Source: Synaphobranchus kaupii (lineage: Eukaryota > Chordata > Actinopteri > Anguilliformes > Synaphobranchidae). From it: a stretch of DNA of 64,000 nucleotides. The notes beneath the pieces were generated by a model, which saw nothing but the letters and a program-made list of their open reading frames with translations, was not told the DNA's origin and searched no databases. The position numbers were made by a program, and so were the translations under genes. The stretch covers positions 99,440,998 to 99,504,997 of the forward strand of contig CM056377.1 in assembly GCA_029718625.1 (NCBI GenBank). Reading direction: 5' to 3'. Shown here piece after piece: positions 48,301 through 60,922 of this stretch. How positions within the stretch are numbered: the first letter of the stretch is position 1; every line of letters starts with the position of its first letter.

Positions 48301-51300
48301 AGCAGGCTCTTCTTGTGGTTGCCAAGAGTACATAAAGTTATATGTTCTTTAAATCAATAGCTATCCTAGTTACACCAGACACTGTTGTCCAAAGCCTGTC
48401 CAATAGATATAAAAATATAACCTCCCAAAAACAGAAGACTCATAAAATTGGACACATTTCTCTATAAATAATTATCATTGGGACAATATAAAATTTTCAA
48501 TAGTTTTGAAGAGTTCAAGTTCAAGGTAGACTTGGGGGGGGGGGGGGGTATTTTCCAGAAATACTCAAAACTCAAAAAAAGGTGCATTCCCAAACGCTAA
48601 GAAACATTGGCCGGTCTTCAACAGCGGCTTCATTAAAACTCTACTCAAAGCAACCACATTTTTAAACAATGCTTTTTCAACCCCTACTTGTAGCACATAA
48701 AACAAAGAAATAGCAGGTCTACTCATCAGCTGGTACAATTTTGCCTCACATAAGTGCAGCCATTCTAATACTAGATGCAAGAGCAAAGATGTAGGCTAAC
48801 TCTGCTTGGGCCTGTATGTGCCCTGTATGTGGCCAAAAATGCATTTTAGCAATTCACACAGGAAGATTGATAGCAACTGCCAGATACAGGGCCACATACT
48901 ACCCTGCCATCATAGTGTGTGTTGTGTTGTGTGAGCTTCTACTACAGCACAAAACCTGGCCAGCATCACCAGTGCCAGTGAGGCACAGGCTAATGTCTCA
49001 ACAGACCATAATGGCTCATGTCACATAGATGGTCAGTTTGGCAACAGCAGGCCAGCAATCAATGGTAATAGTTAATTGCTCTACTATGCATTGGATGGCA
49101 TCAGGTAGGATGAATCTCTCGCAAGAAAAGTGAATTTTTTAAATCTCTCACAAGACAAGTGCATTTTTACCTGTAGACACCATTTTAAATTAATTATAAG
49201 TGCAAAGGAGCATCAAACTCTATGTTTATGAAAAAAGGCCTGGTGTGGGTTTTGAAACATCTCCCTCACCATCTTAACCGCACAACAAGCAACACAATTA
49301 GGTCACCAATCTAAAGTCCAAGGCCCCTTATCTATTTATAAATTACTCTTCTACAATATGCGTAAACACATCTTTTCCCATGCCATGTACCAGGAACCAT
49401 GCAATTTGACTGCAAATAGCATTATAACAATGCACCTGCCTACATCTTGACGGAATAAATCAGGTGAACCAGGCTATAAATATTCAACAGAATGGCATGC
49501 ACCAAAAAACTAGGAGAGGAACTGATGGTTCCTCACAGACCTAAATGCAACATGTAACCATGAATGGAATGGACATAAGCCAATAAAAGAGACAGACTGA
49601 CAGCTTGTCAACAGATTCTCAACCTCCAGGTTTAATATGTTGGGAGAGAAAATGGCTCGCCAGAGATTAACTAAGCTTTTCAACAGAACTAAAGACAATA
49701 CTTGTCACTCAAAATCAGACTATGGGATAAATAAACCATCAAAAAATATTTTCTTCTGCTAATTTCAGCCCTTCAATTACAAAAGGAGATGCAGATGCCA
49801 ACAGGGCAAGATGGACATTTTGACAATACAGCTGAGAAACCTTTAACAAAGCTAATGGGATCAGAGCCGTTTCAGGATTTTGTGCCAACTTTTGCTCTTA
49901 ATTATTTAATTAGCTCAATTATATCTTGAGCTCACATTCGTATAAGCACTGCTACAGCAGCAGACTGCAAAACATCACATTCTAAAGATTTTACCGTGCA
50001 TAGGCTAATAACCATTGTACAGTACAGTGAACCAGCGTAGTTTATAGAGCTGCCAGAAAACTAAAACTAAGGTAATTGGTTGGAATAAAAACCAGCACTG
50101 GATCTGTGCACCCCTGCTTTAACCAGTCAACCACCCCTTGTAATGGTGGTACTCTAAAACAAAAAGTACAAGACATCCCACTCTGTAATTAGCATGTGTA
50201 TACACCGGACTGTATAGAACAACATATGAAAAATTGAGCACAATATTAAAAAGTAATTGTGAGCTAATTATATTATTCATTTTAATTCTTAATTAATTGA
50301 TACAAAGAATTAAGTAAAAGTATTCAAGCATGACCCATGTTGCTGTCATTACAATGAGATGAAGATAATGTTTTTACCATTTACGGTTGTCAACTATGTC
50401 AACAGTATAACAATGGTCATTACTCCAAGGTTACATTACGGGTGCCAAATATCAGAAAGATCTGAGAGGTTAAGGTTAAAAAGGGTCCATTTCCCCCCAG
50501 AATGACAATAAACTGATTCAATTAACAAACTTGTCATCTGTGTAAGAAACTGGAACTTGAACTCTACCATCAAAAATTAGAAGAATCCTCTGGACAGTCT
50601 CAGTGATGTGTGCATGTTTGTCTTTGTCCACATTTTGTGGGTGGTTTTTTTTTAAATCCTTGCTTTTGCTGTAAATTCGTAGCGTATGTCATTTTGTTGA
50701 TAATAAAACAAAGAAATCTTACCACAAAGAAAAAAATAATTTATAAAAATTTTTAAAATCCTGATTTTGACACATACAGGGCATTCCGTCTCTCCAAGCA
50801 TGCCCACTGGTATTGAATATTTTCTGCCACAAATTATCTACACATATTGCAATTTAATATTCGTTCCTGGGTCCACGTGCGAATAAATAAATGATGTGTA
50901 GTCTACCATTTTTTTATCAGTGTTATTTAAGAATTATTATTCCGATAACATTAATTTTATCAAATGTAGGCTATTAGCTTCATCACCAACTGAATTAGCA
51001 ACACTATCAGAGGAGGATACAAAAGAAACACACACAACCATAAAACATGCAGTTAAGCAAAGCACAAAGAAAACAAAGTAACCACATTTTAGCACTTATT
51101 TTGTTAAAAACAAACTGGAGCAAGCTATAGGCTACAAATAAAAATAAAAAAACGGTTAAAATAAACTTATGAAGTCTACTTATGAATAGCCTACGAGTTA
51201 TTTTACTCAGCTATCGAAATTCAGTATGGATAAGTTTATCAATCGGAGCACCGTATTTCATGATCTAACGTTATACCCAACAACACACACACACAATGAT

Positions 51301-53159
51301 TTACTTCAGTTGCTTGCTCTGTAAATTGGCGTATACACCGGACTGTAGGCTATAGAACAACATTTGAAACTAAAAAGTGCATGGTAGGCTACGTAGTCTA
51401 TTGCTAGCTTTCATTTCACGCGCGTCAAGAGAACAAAGCGATGCATTTGTAACTAAACCTTACCTCAACAAGTCCACTTAATCACGTAGGAACAGAAGAT
51501 TCTTTGCACAAGAAATTTGTCGCCGACAATGTTAAAAGCCGAAAGATTCCGAGCATATATTATGTTATCCACCAGAGTTCAGCCCGTGTACCTTCAGAGA
51601 GCTCTATGTGTAGTGTAGATACCTACCCCTAGCCAGCCAAGCCAACGCGGTGCACGATCAATTGTTCAGCTGTACGCTTGCACCATACGGTTCTCCGTCC
51701 CAGCTTTGTGTCCCTTAGTTAAACGGCAATGAAACGAATACTGCTAGTTCACTTGTGAATAACTGATAAGCAAAAGGAGGATCGTACATAGCCTACCTCT
51801 GATGCGGTTAGGTTAGAGAAATTTCTCTTTCCAACAGCGGACAGTTTGGCAACTGTTCTTGATTATCCGCGGTAGTCTTGTGCTCGATACTATAGTCAAT
51901 TTTTGCAAATAATTATTAATGCATGTCCTCATTTTCACTGCTCGAGGGACAAGCACAGGACTCCACGAATATCAACCCATCTTCTATTAATTCAAGTGTC
52001 TTTTCTTCTAGCGCCTAGACTCTTCCAGTCTCGTTTTCGTGCTCGAGTAGCCTATAATTCTCGCTTGCGTCGCTTTTTGTAAAGGAACCCGTGTGTTCTA
52101 TATTTCTGATCAAATAAACAGGTTTACAACAACTTGAGGGCTGTGCTCCAATAAAAAACAGGGAAGGATAATTGTTTGATAAGCTTACATTTAACAGTAA
52201 ATTCATTTGAAACTGCTCGTGTTTTAATACGTAGCCTACAATTACCTGATATATATAGTAGTATATATCGGTAGCCTTAATGGAAGAAATGGTAAAGTAT
52301 AAGCTACACCCAGAATAACAGCGCCATGTGTTCTGTACATGCATGTGAATAATAATTTACAGTACAATGGCACTCTAAAACAGACAGTGGTAGTGTATTG
52401 GGATAGTGCATGCAGAATTTAAACGACTTGTGTAGGCTATTACTCAACAAAATGTGTTCTCTATAGTTCAATTTGTTTTTTAGGGAATATCGATTTTATT
52501 TCCTTGCAGCAGCAAGTCCACAGGTAAACCCATTGTTTTAGGAGGAATCAGGAAGCATGGATTATATTAATTTGTAGTGGCAGGATTTTTAATTTTATTT
52601 TTAATTTTATTTCCAATGTCAGGTGTAGAGAGGATGGATAATTGAAACCAGGTAGACATCTATATTTCATAATCTAATTTTTAAGATAAAATCAATTTTA
52701 TAATTCCAGGAATTTCAGTCAAATTTACAATCTTTGTCCCTGTATAAATCGGATGTAGTTTTCATTGTAGGAATTCCTGCAGTATGAATTCGTAATGAAT
52801 ATGGAAATATCCACAGAGTGGTTTTACATTTCATGACCTTAATATATTAATAGCTTTCCAAAATTTGGATATTAAGATCAGATTTGAGCGCAGTTCAGCA
52901 TGCCATGGCTATTACCAGGGCAGTATGCACCCATCAGACCAATTACATGAGCATTGTATCCACATGGCACACATCCTGTCAGCTGATACCATCTTACCAA
53001 CAAGTGCATTGTTCAAATGAGCTTAGAAGAAGCACTGCATGAATATTTCCTAAGATCTAATGCTAAGATGCATCAAACAGATTGTGGAACTTCCATATTC
53101 AAGGAGGTGCATTACAGTAATCTGCTTCAGGCTGGAGAAAAAATGAGCTGTCTGCCCTA
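45353..53159. other. 7.8-kb non-coding stretch, longest element-poor part of the window
   Basis: No transposon ends, exon or RNA gene recognised. It includes a (GT)n tract at 46026-46050, a G run at 48534-48548 and two AT-rich homeodomain-site-like clusters (46960-47110 and 49850-49980) noted separately. Frames up to 141 codons (46592-47017) and 109 codons (52015-52344) lack recognisable domains. Confidence 0.45.
46026..46050. repeat. (GT)n microsatellite
   Basis: About 12 GT units. Confidence 0.9.
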
Positions 53160-54569
53160 GATTCTCCTTGACCTGTCTGCGGCATTCGACACGGTCAACC
53201 ACAAACTCCTGATCTCCACACTCGCTGAGATGGGCATTTCTGGAACTGCCCTCTCTTGGTTTGTATCGTATCTCACTGATAGATCCTACCAAGTCTCCTG
53301 GAAGGGTTCCGTCTCTGCTCCCCGTCCCCTGTCTACAGGAGTCCCGCAGGGATCTGTACTGGGTCCTCTGCTGTTCTCTATGTATACTAAGTCTCTTGGC
53401 TCAGTAATCCATTCACATGGCTTCTCATACCATAGCTATGCTGACGATACTCAACTCTTCCTCTCTTTCCCTCCCTCTACCCCACAGGTTAAGGAGAGGA
53501 TATCTGCTTGTCTGACTGACATCTCTGAGTGGATGGCTACCCATCACCTGAAGCTCAACCTTGACAAGACAGAGCTCCTCTTCATGCCGTACAAGACCTC
53601 CCCACTACATGACCTCTCCATCACCGTTGATGGGACCGTGGTGGCTGCCTCCCGCTCTGCAAGGAACCTGGGGGTGGTCCTGGACGACCGGCTGGACTTC
53701 AAAGAGCACATCAGGGCGACGGCACGGTCCTGCAGGTTCCTCCTGTACAACATCAGGAGGATTCGACCGTACCTGACCACCTACTCCACCCAGCTTCTTG
53801 TCCAGACCATGGTCACCTCACGCCTGGACTACTGCAACTCCCTGCTCGCAAGCCTACCGGCCTGCGCCATTCTGCCTCTTCAACTGATCCAGAATGCAGC
53901 TGCCCGGCTTGTGTTCAACCTCCCGGAATTTTCCCATGTAACCCCCCTGCTGAGGTCTCTCCACTGGCTGCCAGTTGCAGCCAGGATCAGGTTCAAAGTT
54001 CTGACCCTGGCCTACACTGCAGCCAATAGGACAGGCCCCGCCTACCTGCAGGACTTAATCCAGAACTATGTTCCTGCTCGACCACTTCGCTCTTCTACAG
54101 CAGGGTGACTGGCACTTCCCCCCCCCTCTGTGTCAAAGGCTCTCGCTTGTCCCGACTGCGGAGTTTTTCCACATTAGCTCCTCAGTGGTGGAATGAACTT
54201 CCCATTCCCCTACGTTCTACTCCAACCCTGCCTGCATTCCTTCGAGGCCTGAAGACACACCTCTTCAGACTCCACCTTGACTGATATCCTCACCTAGGAA
54301 TATCAGTTCCCTGTTCCCTGTGTTTTCTTGTCTGTTTATTATAGTTTATAATAGTATTTGGAATGGTAGTGTGGTGTTGCTGATTTGCCCACAGCTTACT
54401 GTGAACTACAGTCGACGTTCATTGCTAGGGATAGCTGCTACATTATGCGAAGGATGTGCTTTGCCTTGTCTGTTCTGTAATGATCTTGATGATGTCTCTG
54501 TACGCACTTACTGTACGTCGCTTTGGATAAAAGCGTCTGCTAAATGAATGTAATGTAATGTAATGTAAA
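53160..54569 (+). pseudogene. L2-clade LINE, 5'-truncated, with reverse transcriptase C-terminal half and 3' tail
   Basis: The frame from 53161 reads [33 protein letters not shown], the catalytic YADD at 53437-53448, then [49 protein letters not shown] and [15 protein letters not shown], ending at a stop at 54108. A single frameshift close to a C run (about 54116-54126) restores the usual L2 C-terminus (SFSTLAPQWWNELP, LKTHLFRLHLD, stop at 54282-54284). The 3' end has GGATAAAAGCGTCTGCTAAA and a (TGTAA)n tail, diagnostic of fish L2. The first part of the LINE is missing; sequence before 53160 is unrelated. The long intact frame suggests a fairly recent insertion. Confidence 0.93.
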
Positions 54570-54930
54570 GGTGATTATGTCCCTATGTCATGCAAAATGA
54601 CCATGTACTCTTAATGTCCTTAAAGCTGGACTATGCAAACTTTTTAAGACGGTCACATTTGTTGTCAAAACATTTCAAAGTTATAACACCCTTTGGCCCT
54701 GCCCACAGAGAAAGAGACACACCCCCAACCCCACTGCTTCCACCAAAGACCGTATAAAAATAAAGGGTGCGTACTAATAGTCGAAAAATGCACCCTCCCT
54801 TCCTCCACTACCACCTCCTCTACTCCGTGCCCCAGAAACCGATCTTTCGTTCCTCCCTCCCTCCACTGTCCCAATAGTGGAGAAGACGGCTTCTCCTCCC
54901 CTCCGGCGAAGCATAGAGAAGAGATTTAAG

Positions 54931-55008
54931 AAAGGTGGATGCTAGATTGGATAGCCCGGAGGGACCCGCCCAGGTCCCTCCGGGCTATCCAATCTAGCAT
55001 CAACCTTT
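54931..55008. repeat. hairpin: 36-bp arms, 35 of 36 paired, 6-nt loop
   Basis: The left arm 54931-54966 contains GCTAGATTGGATAGCCCGGA and ends GGGACC. The right arm 54973-55008 is its inverse with one mismatch. The loop is CGCCCA. The arms are more GC-rich than the surroundings. It lies inside the nested element but does not resemble its terminal repeats. Confidence 0.97.
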
Positions 55009-56171
55009 AAGAAAAGGCAACAGCTATGCCTTATATGAATTTCCCCAAGATAATGATGCCCGAATGCAAGATATTTAGCCTAAATTGTGTGTGCTTCAGT
55101 AGGTTATTAGTACACAAATGACATAGCATCCTACAACGGATAACAAAATGCCAGTCCGTTTTTGTGGTTAATATCCTACATAAAAATTTGGCAATTTAAG
55201 TCGGGGATACAGCTTAATTGCTTGCACATTAACGTTACGCATGACAGCTACCATTTCAGTATGTGAATAATGAATTTATTAAACCAATCATTTCCAAAGG
55301 ACGTTTTTAAATTTGATTTCAGATGTTACAGTGGGAAATAGGCCTAATTGTTTTTCAGTGTGACCACTGCGATACTATGAACATTGGGAATAATATCTCT
55401 GATAACATGACGATAATTCGTTCCACTAATCTAGCCTACGGGAATGTTTCAGAATTTGCCTATGTGATATGCATGGAACTGGTGGCAATATTAGGCTGTA
55501 GTGTAGCTACAGTAGCCTATATGAGTTGAATTAGTGCGCAGTATGTTCAGACATCGAGATTTTGGAATTAACGTAAATTGTTATGCTTGTGTAGCGGGTG
55601 TAGCTCGGCTAGTTCGCTAGTAAGCACAGTGAGGTGCAGTAAAGCGAAGGCCTTGTAGCAGGTTACCGTGACAACACTCTCTGGCGACGCAACCCTCAGG
55701 GTCAAAATAACGACGTTACCCTTAGCTATCGGCAACGTCGTCTTTAGCTGATTGGTAACGCGTTCGCTTATGAGTGAGAGGAGAGGGGTTCAAATCTCAC
55801 CTTGGACTTCTGAGTAAGCTTCTCTCTTTCTATACGGTTACACTTGCATAGGCTAATGTAGGCTACATGATGTTCACTTTGATCTAATACTGATTACATA
55901 TTAATTAGTGTCTCGACACGAACTGCAATGTCATGTTTATAGCTACTTCGACTTGAAACTTAAAAGATATTTTGTAGCTTTAAATGGGCTGGCCGTGCAT
56001 TAGATCTGTGATTGGAGCTGGGACTCACTGTGGGCTCGGCGTCAGTCAAAGTTATGATAGGGCAATTTCATCAATAATCGACGGCGATTTTGATGACGGT
56101 GAAGCAGATTCACTGTCCCAATTTTCTTTACGGCTCCTTTCCTCCACTCCCCTCCTCCCCTCCCTTCCTCC

Positions 56172-56404
56172 ACATACTTCTGGGTAGTAAGAGGAGTGGT
56201 AGTGGGGGAGTGGAGGAAGGGAGGTGGGGAGTGAAGAATATTGGGACGCACCCATGGATGAAGTGATGCTGACGTCACCCATTCATTTTCTATGACGTAT
56301 GCTCAGTGGCGCATGAAGCCCAAGGATGTGTCCCAATATTCTTCACTCCCCACCTCCCTTCCTCCACTCCCCCAATACCACTCCTCTCCTACCCAGAAGT
56401 ATGC
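56172..56404. repeat. 82-bp inverted arms with 69-bp spacer
   Basis: The arms 56172-56253 and 56323-56404 are inverted copies with a handful of mismatches (TACTTCTGGGTAG, GGGGGAGTGGAGGAAGGGAG, AGAATATTGGGAC). The spacer contains GATGCTGACGTCACCCATTC, including a perfect CRE-like TGACGTCA. Confidence 0.92.
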
Positions 56405-57419
56405 AAAACTGTCTGAACGTTTTGAGTAGGCTACAAGCATTTGCATGTACAGTATACAATGTACCTGAGATTGCGGTTTGCGGCGAGACATTAATTAATA
56501 TGTAACCATGAATACGTAATTAAGATGTAATCAGCGACATTAGATTAAAACACAAAGATCCGTTTCCGGTGCACGGAGTAGAGGAGGTGGTAGTGGAGGA
56601 AGGGAGGGTGCATTTTTTGAGTATTGGGACGCACCCCAAAACTGCCGAAACCAGGACGCCTACAACGCAACCGCACGAAAGGGTGGAGTCCACGACTGCA
56701 GAAAAAATCATTCTAGACTACCTTACATGAACGTTAGACATGCCCACGGTAAAAGGTCTCTCTGACTTGTAATGATGGAGTTGCGGCCATAGAAAAATAT
56801 TGTGGCTCGTAAAACAAATCCTAACTTTAGTAAAGAAACAGCTGATTTCCCGGCCCAGCTCATCGGTTTTAATTTTGGAGGTCAGAAATGTTACACAAGC
56901 ACTCATAAACACGCAAAGAAGGTTGTGACACCCAGCTAAAATTCTGAAATGTCATAAAAATGTGTTTTCATATTTTATCAATAGTTTGAGCATATCCTAA
57001 CGGTAGTCATTAGCATGTTTGCTTGCCAGTGAATCCTGGCTTGGTTTTGCTCAGCTCAACTACTGATTTCCTCATTTAGCTAACATTATTCAACAAACTT
57101 TGATTTACGTCTAACGTTTATTTCTGTAGCACAGAACTTGCTCACGGCATGAAAATGTCAAGGTGCCCAGTCTGTAACTGAACGTTAAAATAAAGCAAAT
57201 AAAAATGCAATTGATATGATATAACGTTAACTTACAGCAAATAAACTATCCGGTACATATTTTGAGTGTATACGTGAACATAGTTAAATTACGTTACTAT
57301 TAGCCAAATGCTGTTTAGTTAACATTAAATTACGCAACTTGTGAAGTTTGCTAGCAGTTAACGTTAGGTAACGAGAGAGATAGCTAACATTAAGTTACAC
57401 AGATAACGTTAGATCGCTA

Positions 57420-57500
57420 GCTAGAAAGATAATTAGATAGAGACAGACAGATGGATAGAGACAGACAGATAAATAGATGCTAGCTACCAAATGATATAGC
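57420..57500. repeat. GATA/GACA simple repeat
   Basis: Two copies of GATAGAGACAGACAGAT and related tetranucleotide repeats among AGCTAGCTAGA motifs. Confidence 0.8.
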
Positions 57501-59039
57501 TAGATAGCAAGTGAGAGAGATAACCGTTCGATAGATAGCTATCGTTAGCTAGTTGAAACCCCAAAATGGTCAAAAAAAGCATTTTGACATAAAACCTAGT
57601 TTATCCGAAAATACGCCGTTACGACCGCCGATTGATTGTGATACAACAGGTCTCAAATGTAGGCCTACTTACCGAAAGAACTGGAGAGAAGAATCCTTGG
57701 AACAGCGATTAGTACAGTTGAATACAGCACATGACATGTTTGGACTTTACAAAATGGTGACATCTAATCGGAATAAAAAAACAACATTAACGTTACACTT
57801 GCCACTGAACTTCTGTGGTCTGACCCTGGACCTGACCTATGTCACTGAAGAACTGTCCCAGGCAGGATGCGGAAATCCTTATATGGTCAATTGGTCATAT
57901 GAAAAGCCATATTGCATGCACTGAAATAAACCCTAATTTATAAATATTGGCACGATTATTTTTTTTAAATCAGACCATGGGGAGACATTAGATGGGATGG
58001 GATTAACTAGTTGAACCATGATTTCTGTGTAAAAAAATTATTGATTTTATATTTCCACAGAGAACATTGGCCTCTTTTTGGGCTTTCTCCATTGACTTAC
58101 AATGGAATGGGCGTGGTTTCAAGTTATTTTTGCCACCAGGCATTGCAGTTCACTCTTTAGCCACTGGGGAAAAATGCTTCAAATATGGCGGCGTGTTGCT
58201 TCCACAGACCTCGTCCGGAACGGGCATCTAGATACGACTGCAGGATTACAGACTGGTATAGCGAACGTTACAGTAAATGTCAGCTACAAGAGTCCAGGTA
58301 AAACAACAGATTGTTGTTGCATCACACCGAGTTTGTGTAGCGTTAGTCTGAACCAGGCATTGCTTAGCTACAGCTGGCATGCATGGTTATAGCCGAGTAG
58401 CCGGTTCTAATGCGATCTATAAGACAGATAACTTTAGGAAACATTTCCTTCTTCCAAAAACTAGCAGAAACAAAGTAGTGTTAATAGCAACCTAGCTACT
58501 ATTCATTATATGTAATTACAATTGGCTGGCAAGCATAAAGTCCACTGGTAAATTAGTTTTGAAACTTTTTACCTACTTGTCCAGTAGAAAATATGGGCGC
58601 TCCAACTAGTATGTCCAATCCGCTCCCGAACATCGCGCCACCTTCGAAAATGAGCACCTAGCCTACTTTTACTCTTGCTTTCGAGCGCGCTTTATCCACA
58701 TCCCTTTTCTTTTTCTTTGTGTAAAATAGCGCCGGTGTAACGGGTCGTTTCTCCACCACTGTTGGTGAAATGTTTAGCTGGTGAACGCGCAAGTTCAATC
58801 TCATTGTTGATTGGTTCGCGACGTGAACCGGTCTATCTCTTCGATTGGTTTGTCATGCACCACTTTGTTTTGGAAACAAAAATTTGGCCCGAATCGCTGG
58901 TTTTAGAATGCAGAATTCGACAGTGTATGGTGTTGGATTTATCTCACTGCAGTTCTTTCTATGACTGTTACCAACTAAGCATGACCGTTCCTCAATATAA
59001 AATTTAAAAAAAAGTTGCATAGGCCTACTCCAGCTTTAA

Positions 59040-60797
59040 ATTTGACTTAACTTTAAGTGCAATTTTTTATTTCATTCTTGAAAAACAGAGGTGGTGAATT
59101 AACTTTGGTAAATAAGCTAGCCAAACTGTGTCTGTGAAGAATGAAATGAACACTTGCATTCAATCATAAATCAAAGGACAAATGTTTATTGAGTTCAGGC
59201 CAATGTTTCGTTGTCACAACCCAAATCACCATTTGTCCGTAATTTTGAACGTACAAGTGTTCTACTATTTCTTCAAAAACTTCGTTAGTTTTAGTGATTA
59301 CAGAATTCACCAATCTGTGTTTGAAAAGAAAAAAGTTATCGCTTTTAATTGTTAGTCAAAAGTTGAGGTCAAATGTTAATTGTATCCCAGCATTTGTTAA
59401 CCTGAGGTAAGCTGCAGCTGTGTTTTCTCTGTATTCCCGGAACACTGTTCCTTTTCAAAAACAAGTTATGGAGACCAATAGCTTACTCTACAGCACACAA
59501 ACCACAAGGCAAGAGGAGGCAGCAAGCTTGAGAAAAAGCAGTCAATCTAAAAGATGGCCTCTCCACCACAATTCCCTGTAGGGCGATATGTATCACAAGA
59601 AATTGTATTCAAAATCCATTGTGTAGGCTAATCATGGTAGGCTTGATCAGGTGACTAGAGAAATGTAACCACGGCTTGAAAACAAAAACCAGAAACAAAA
59701 GGCAATTTTGCAGGAACAAAAACAAAAAACGAAGCAAAATCAACATTACTGTTCATGAGCAAAAACTTTGCATGAAAATTTAGGTAACCGTTAATAACGG
59801 GGGTTTTTTTTTCGTTCCATGCAATTTCACAAATGCTTACATCATGTTTCCCTGCTATATATCAACTAACCCTAACCTAAAACACCACTAGGATCCCCAC
59901 AATACCGCAATATGGGTTGCATTAAGGTTCACTTTTCATGAACATGTCAACTTGAATTTACAGAATAAAATGTGAGCAATGTGAAATGTGAAAACATTTT
60001 GAGAGTAAACAAATGAGTGTGGTTCGTCTGGTGGGCGGGTTAAAATTAGTATAGCGCTAAAGGGTTGCAGCATGAAATCAGAAATCCTGGTGGCGGCAGC
60101 AGGCATTTTTAATTTATTAAGTTGAACTTCTAGATTGCTACACAGTTTGATTTGTGGCTTGCTGGACATGATGGATCGGTATCATCCAAGTGGGTCTGCA
60201 AAGTGTAGACTAAATTGAAGAAACAGAGAGAGGTTTGACTCAACAGAAATTCTGAACGTAATGTAACCCTGCATTAGCTGTTTTTATTTGTTGAGTTGCT
60301 ACTGATACCTGCTAACGCTACCGCCAGCGACGCCTCTTCTGCTAGCAGCTTGCCAACTATTAGGCCTACACACACTGCAATGGGACAGAAATGCCTGAGT
60401 GCGCTTTATTTTTTATTTAGTCTAGGAAGAAGATGTTCGAGGGTAAGACTCATTTTATTTATAAGCTATCATTGTGGTATTTTGCATAGCCTGATAGGCT
60501 ATATTATTGGTGATGCCTTTGCCTTTGGTTTTCTTACTGAAAACTTATTATGAATAGGCCAGTCAGTGCATGTTATTGCAACAAGTTCAGGCCCCAGCCG
60601 CAGCTCAGTTGCTCGATTGTGTACGATAAAGCGAGTGGTATCATTTCATTTTTAATGTTAGGCTACTGTGTAAGTTATCTCAGTGTAAATGATGCTGATT
60701 CTTACGTCTCAACATGGATAATGTTGATGTTACCATTTATGTTCAAGTCAATTGTTGGGTGTGAATTATGCAGTTTCCGTTATGCACACACCTCATT
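59040..60797. other. non-coding stretch without recognised feature
   Basis: Frames at 60296-60804 (about 85 codons each) show no recognisable content. Confidence 0.45.
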
Positions 60798-60922
60798 CTA
60801 CTAATCAAGGTCCTTAGCACAGACTCTAGCGGTTGATTAGTTGAATCAGGTGTGTAACTGCTTGGTTGGAACAAAAGCCTGCACCCACACTGGGCCTTTC
60901 TGGATAAGATTGAGGACCCCTG
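60798..60922. mobile_element. partial copy of the palindromic hAT MITE
   Basis: The right half of the element at 6.88-7.07 kb is present (TTGATTAGTTGAATCAGGTG, AACTGCTTGGTTGGAACAAA, ending TTGAGGACCCCTG), preceded by the CCTTAGCA centre. The left arm is missing. Confidence 0.85.

Larger units (their letters stand above)
54765..56636. mobile_element. GGGTGCGTCCCAATA-end elements nested in the TTAA element
   Basis: Terminal sequences of the type GGGTGCGTCCCAATA followed by a pyrimidine-rich CTCCCTTCCTCCACT stretch occur four times: outward at 54765 and (inverted) 56636, and again ending at 56253 (inverted) and beginning at 56323. Arms 54765-54848 and 56553-56636 are inverted copies. Two readings are possible: two adjacent elements (54765-56253 and 56323-56636, 69 bp apart), or one element with an internal second pair. 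No clear target duplication was found. Confidence 0.7.
54624..59035. mobile_element. 4.4-kb TTAA-flanked element (piggyBac/Kolobok-like), carrying nested elements
   Basis: The left end AGCTGGACTATGCAAACTTT and the inverted right end AGCTGGAGTAGGCCTATGCA share ends with a small insertion, and each is bordered by TTAA (54620-54623 and 59036-59039). No transposase was recognised. A 123-codon frame at 57553-57924 has no ATG at its start and no known domain. The part at 57.05-57.55 kb is rich in GTTAGCTAAC motifs and GATA/GACA simple repeats. The large size with no coding suggests growth by insertions. Confidence 0.65.

Noticed and set aside
54931..55008. Rho-independent terminator or CRISPR-like repeat
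   Set aside because: The context is eukaryotic, there is no U tract after the stem, and no repeat-spacer array exists.
57553..57924. 123-codon frame in the TTAA element as a possible transposase
   Set aside because: It begins without ATG and shows no THAP, DDE or zinc-finger motif.
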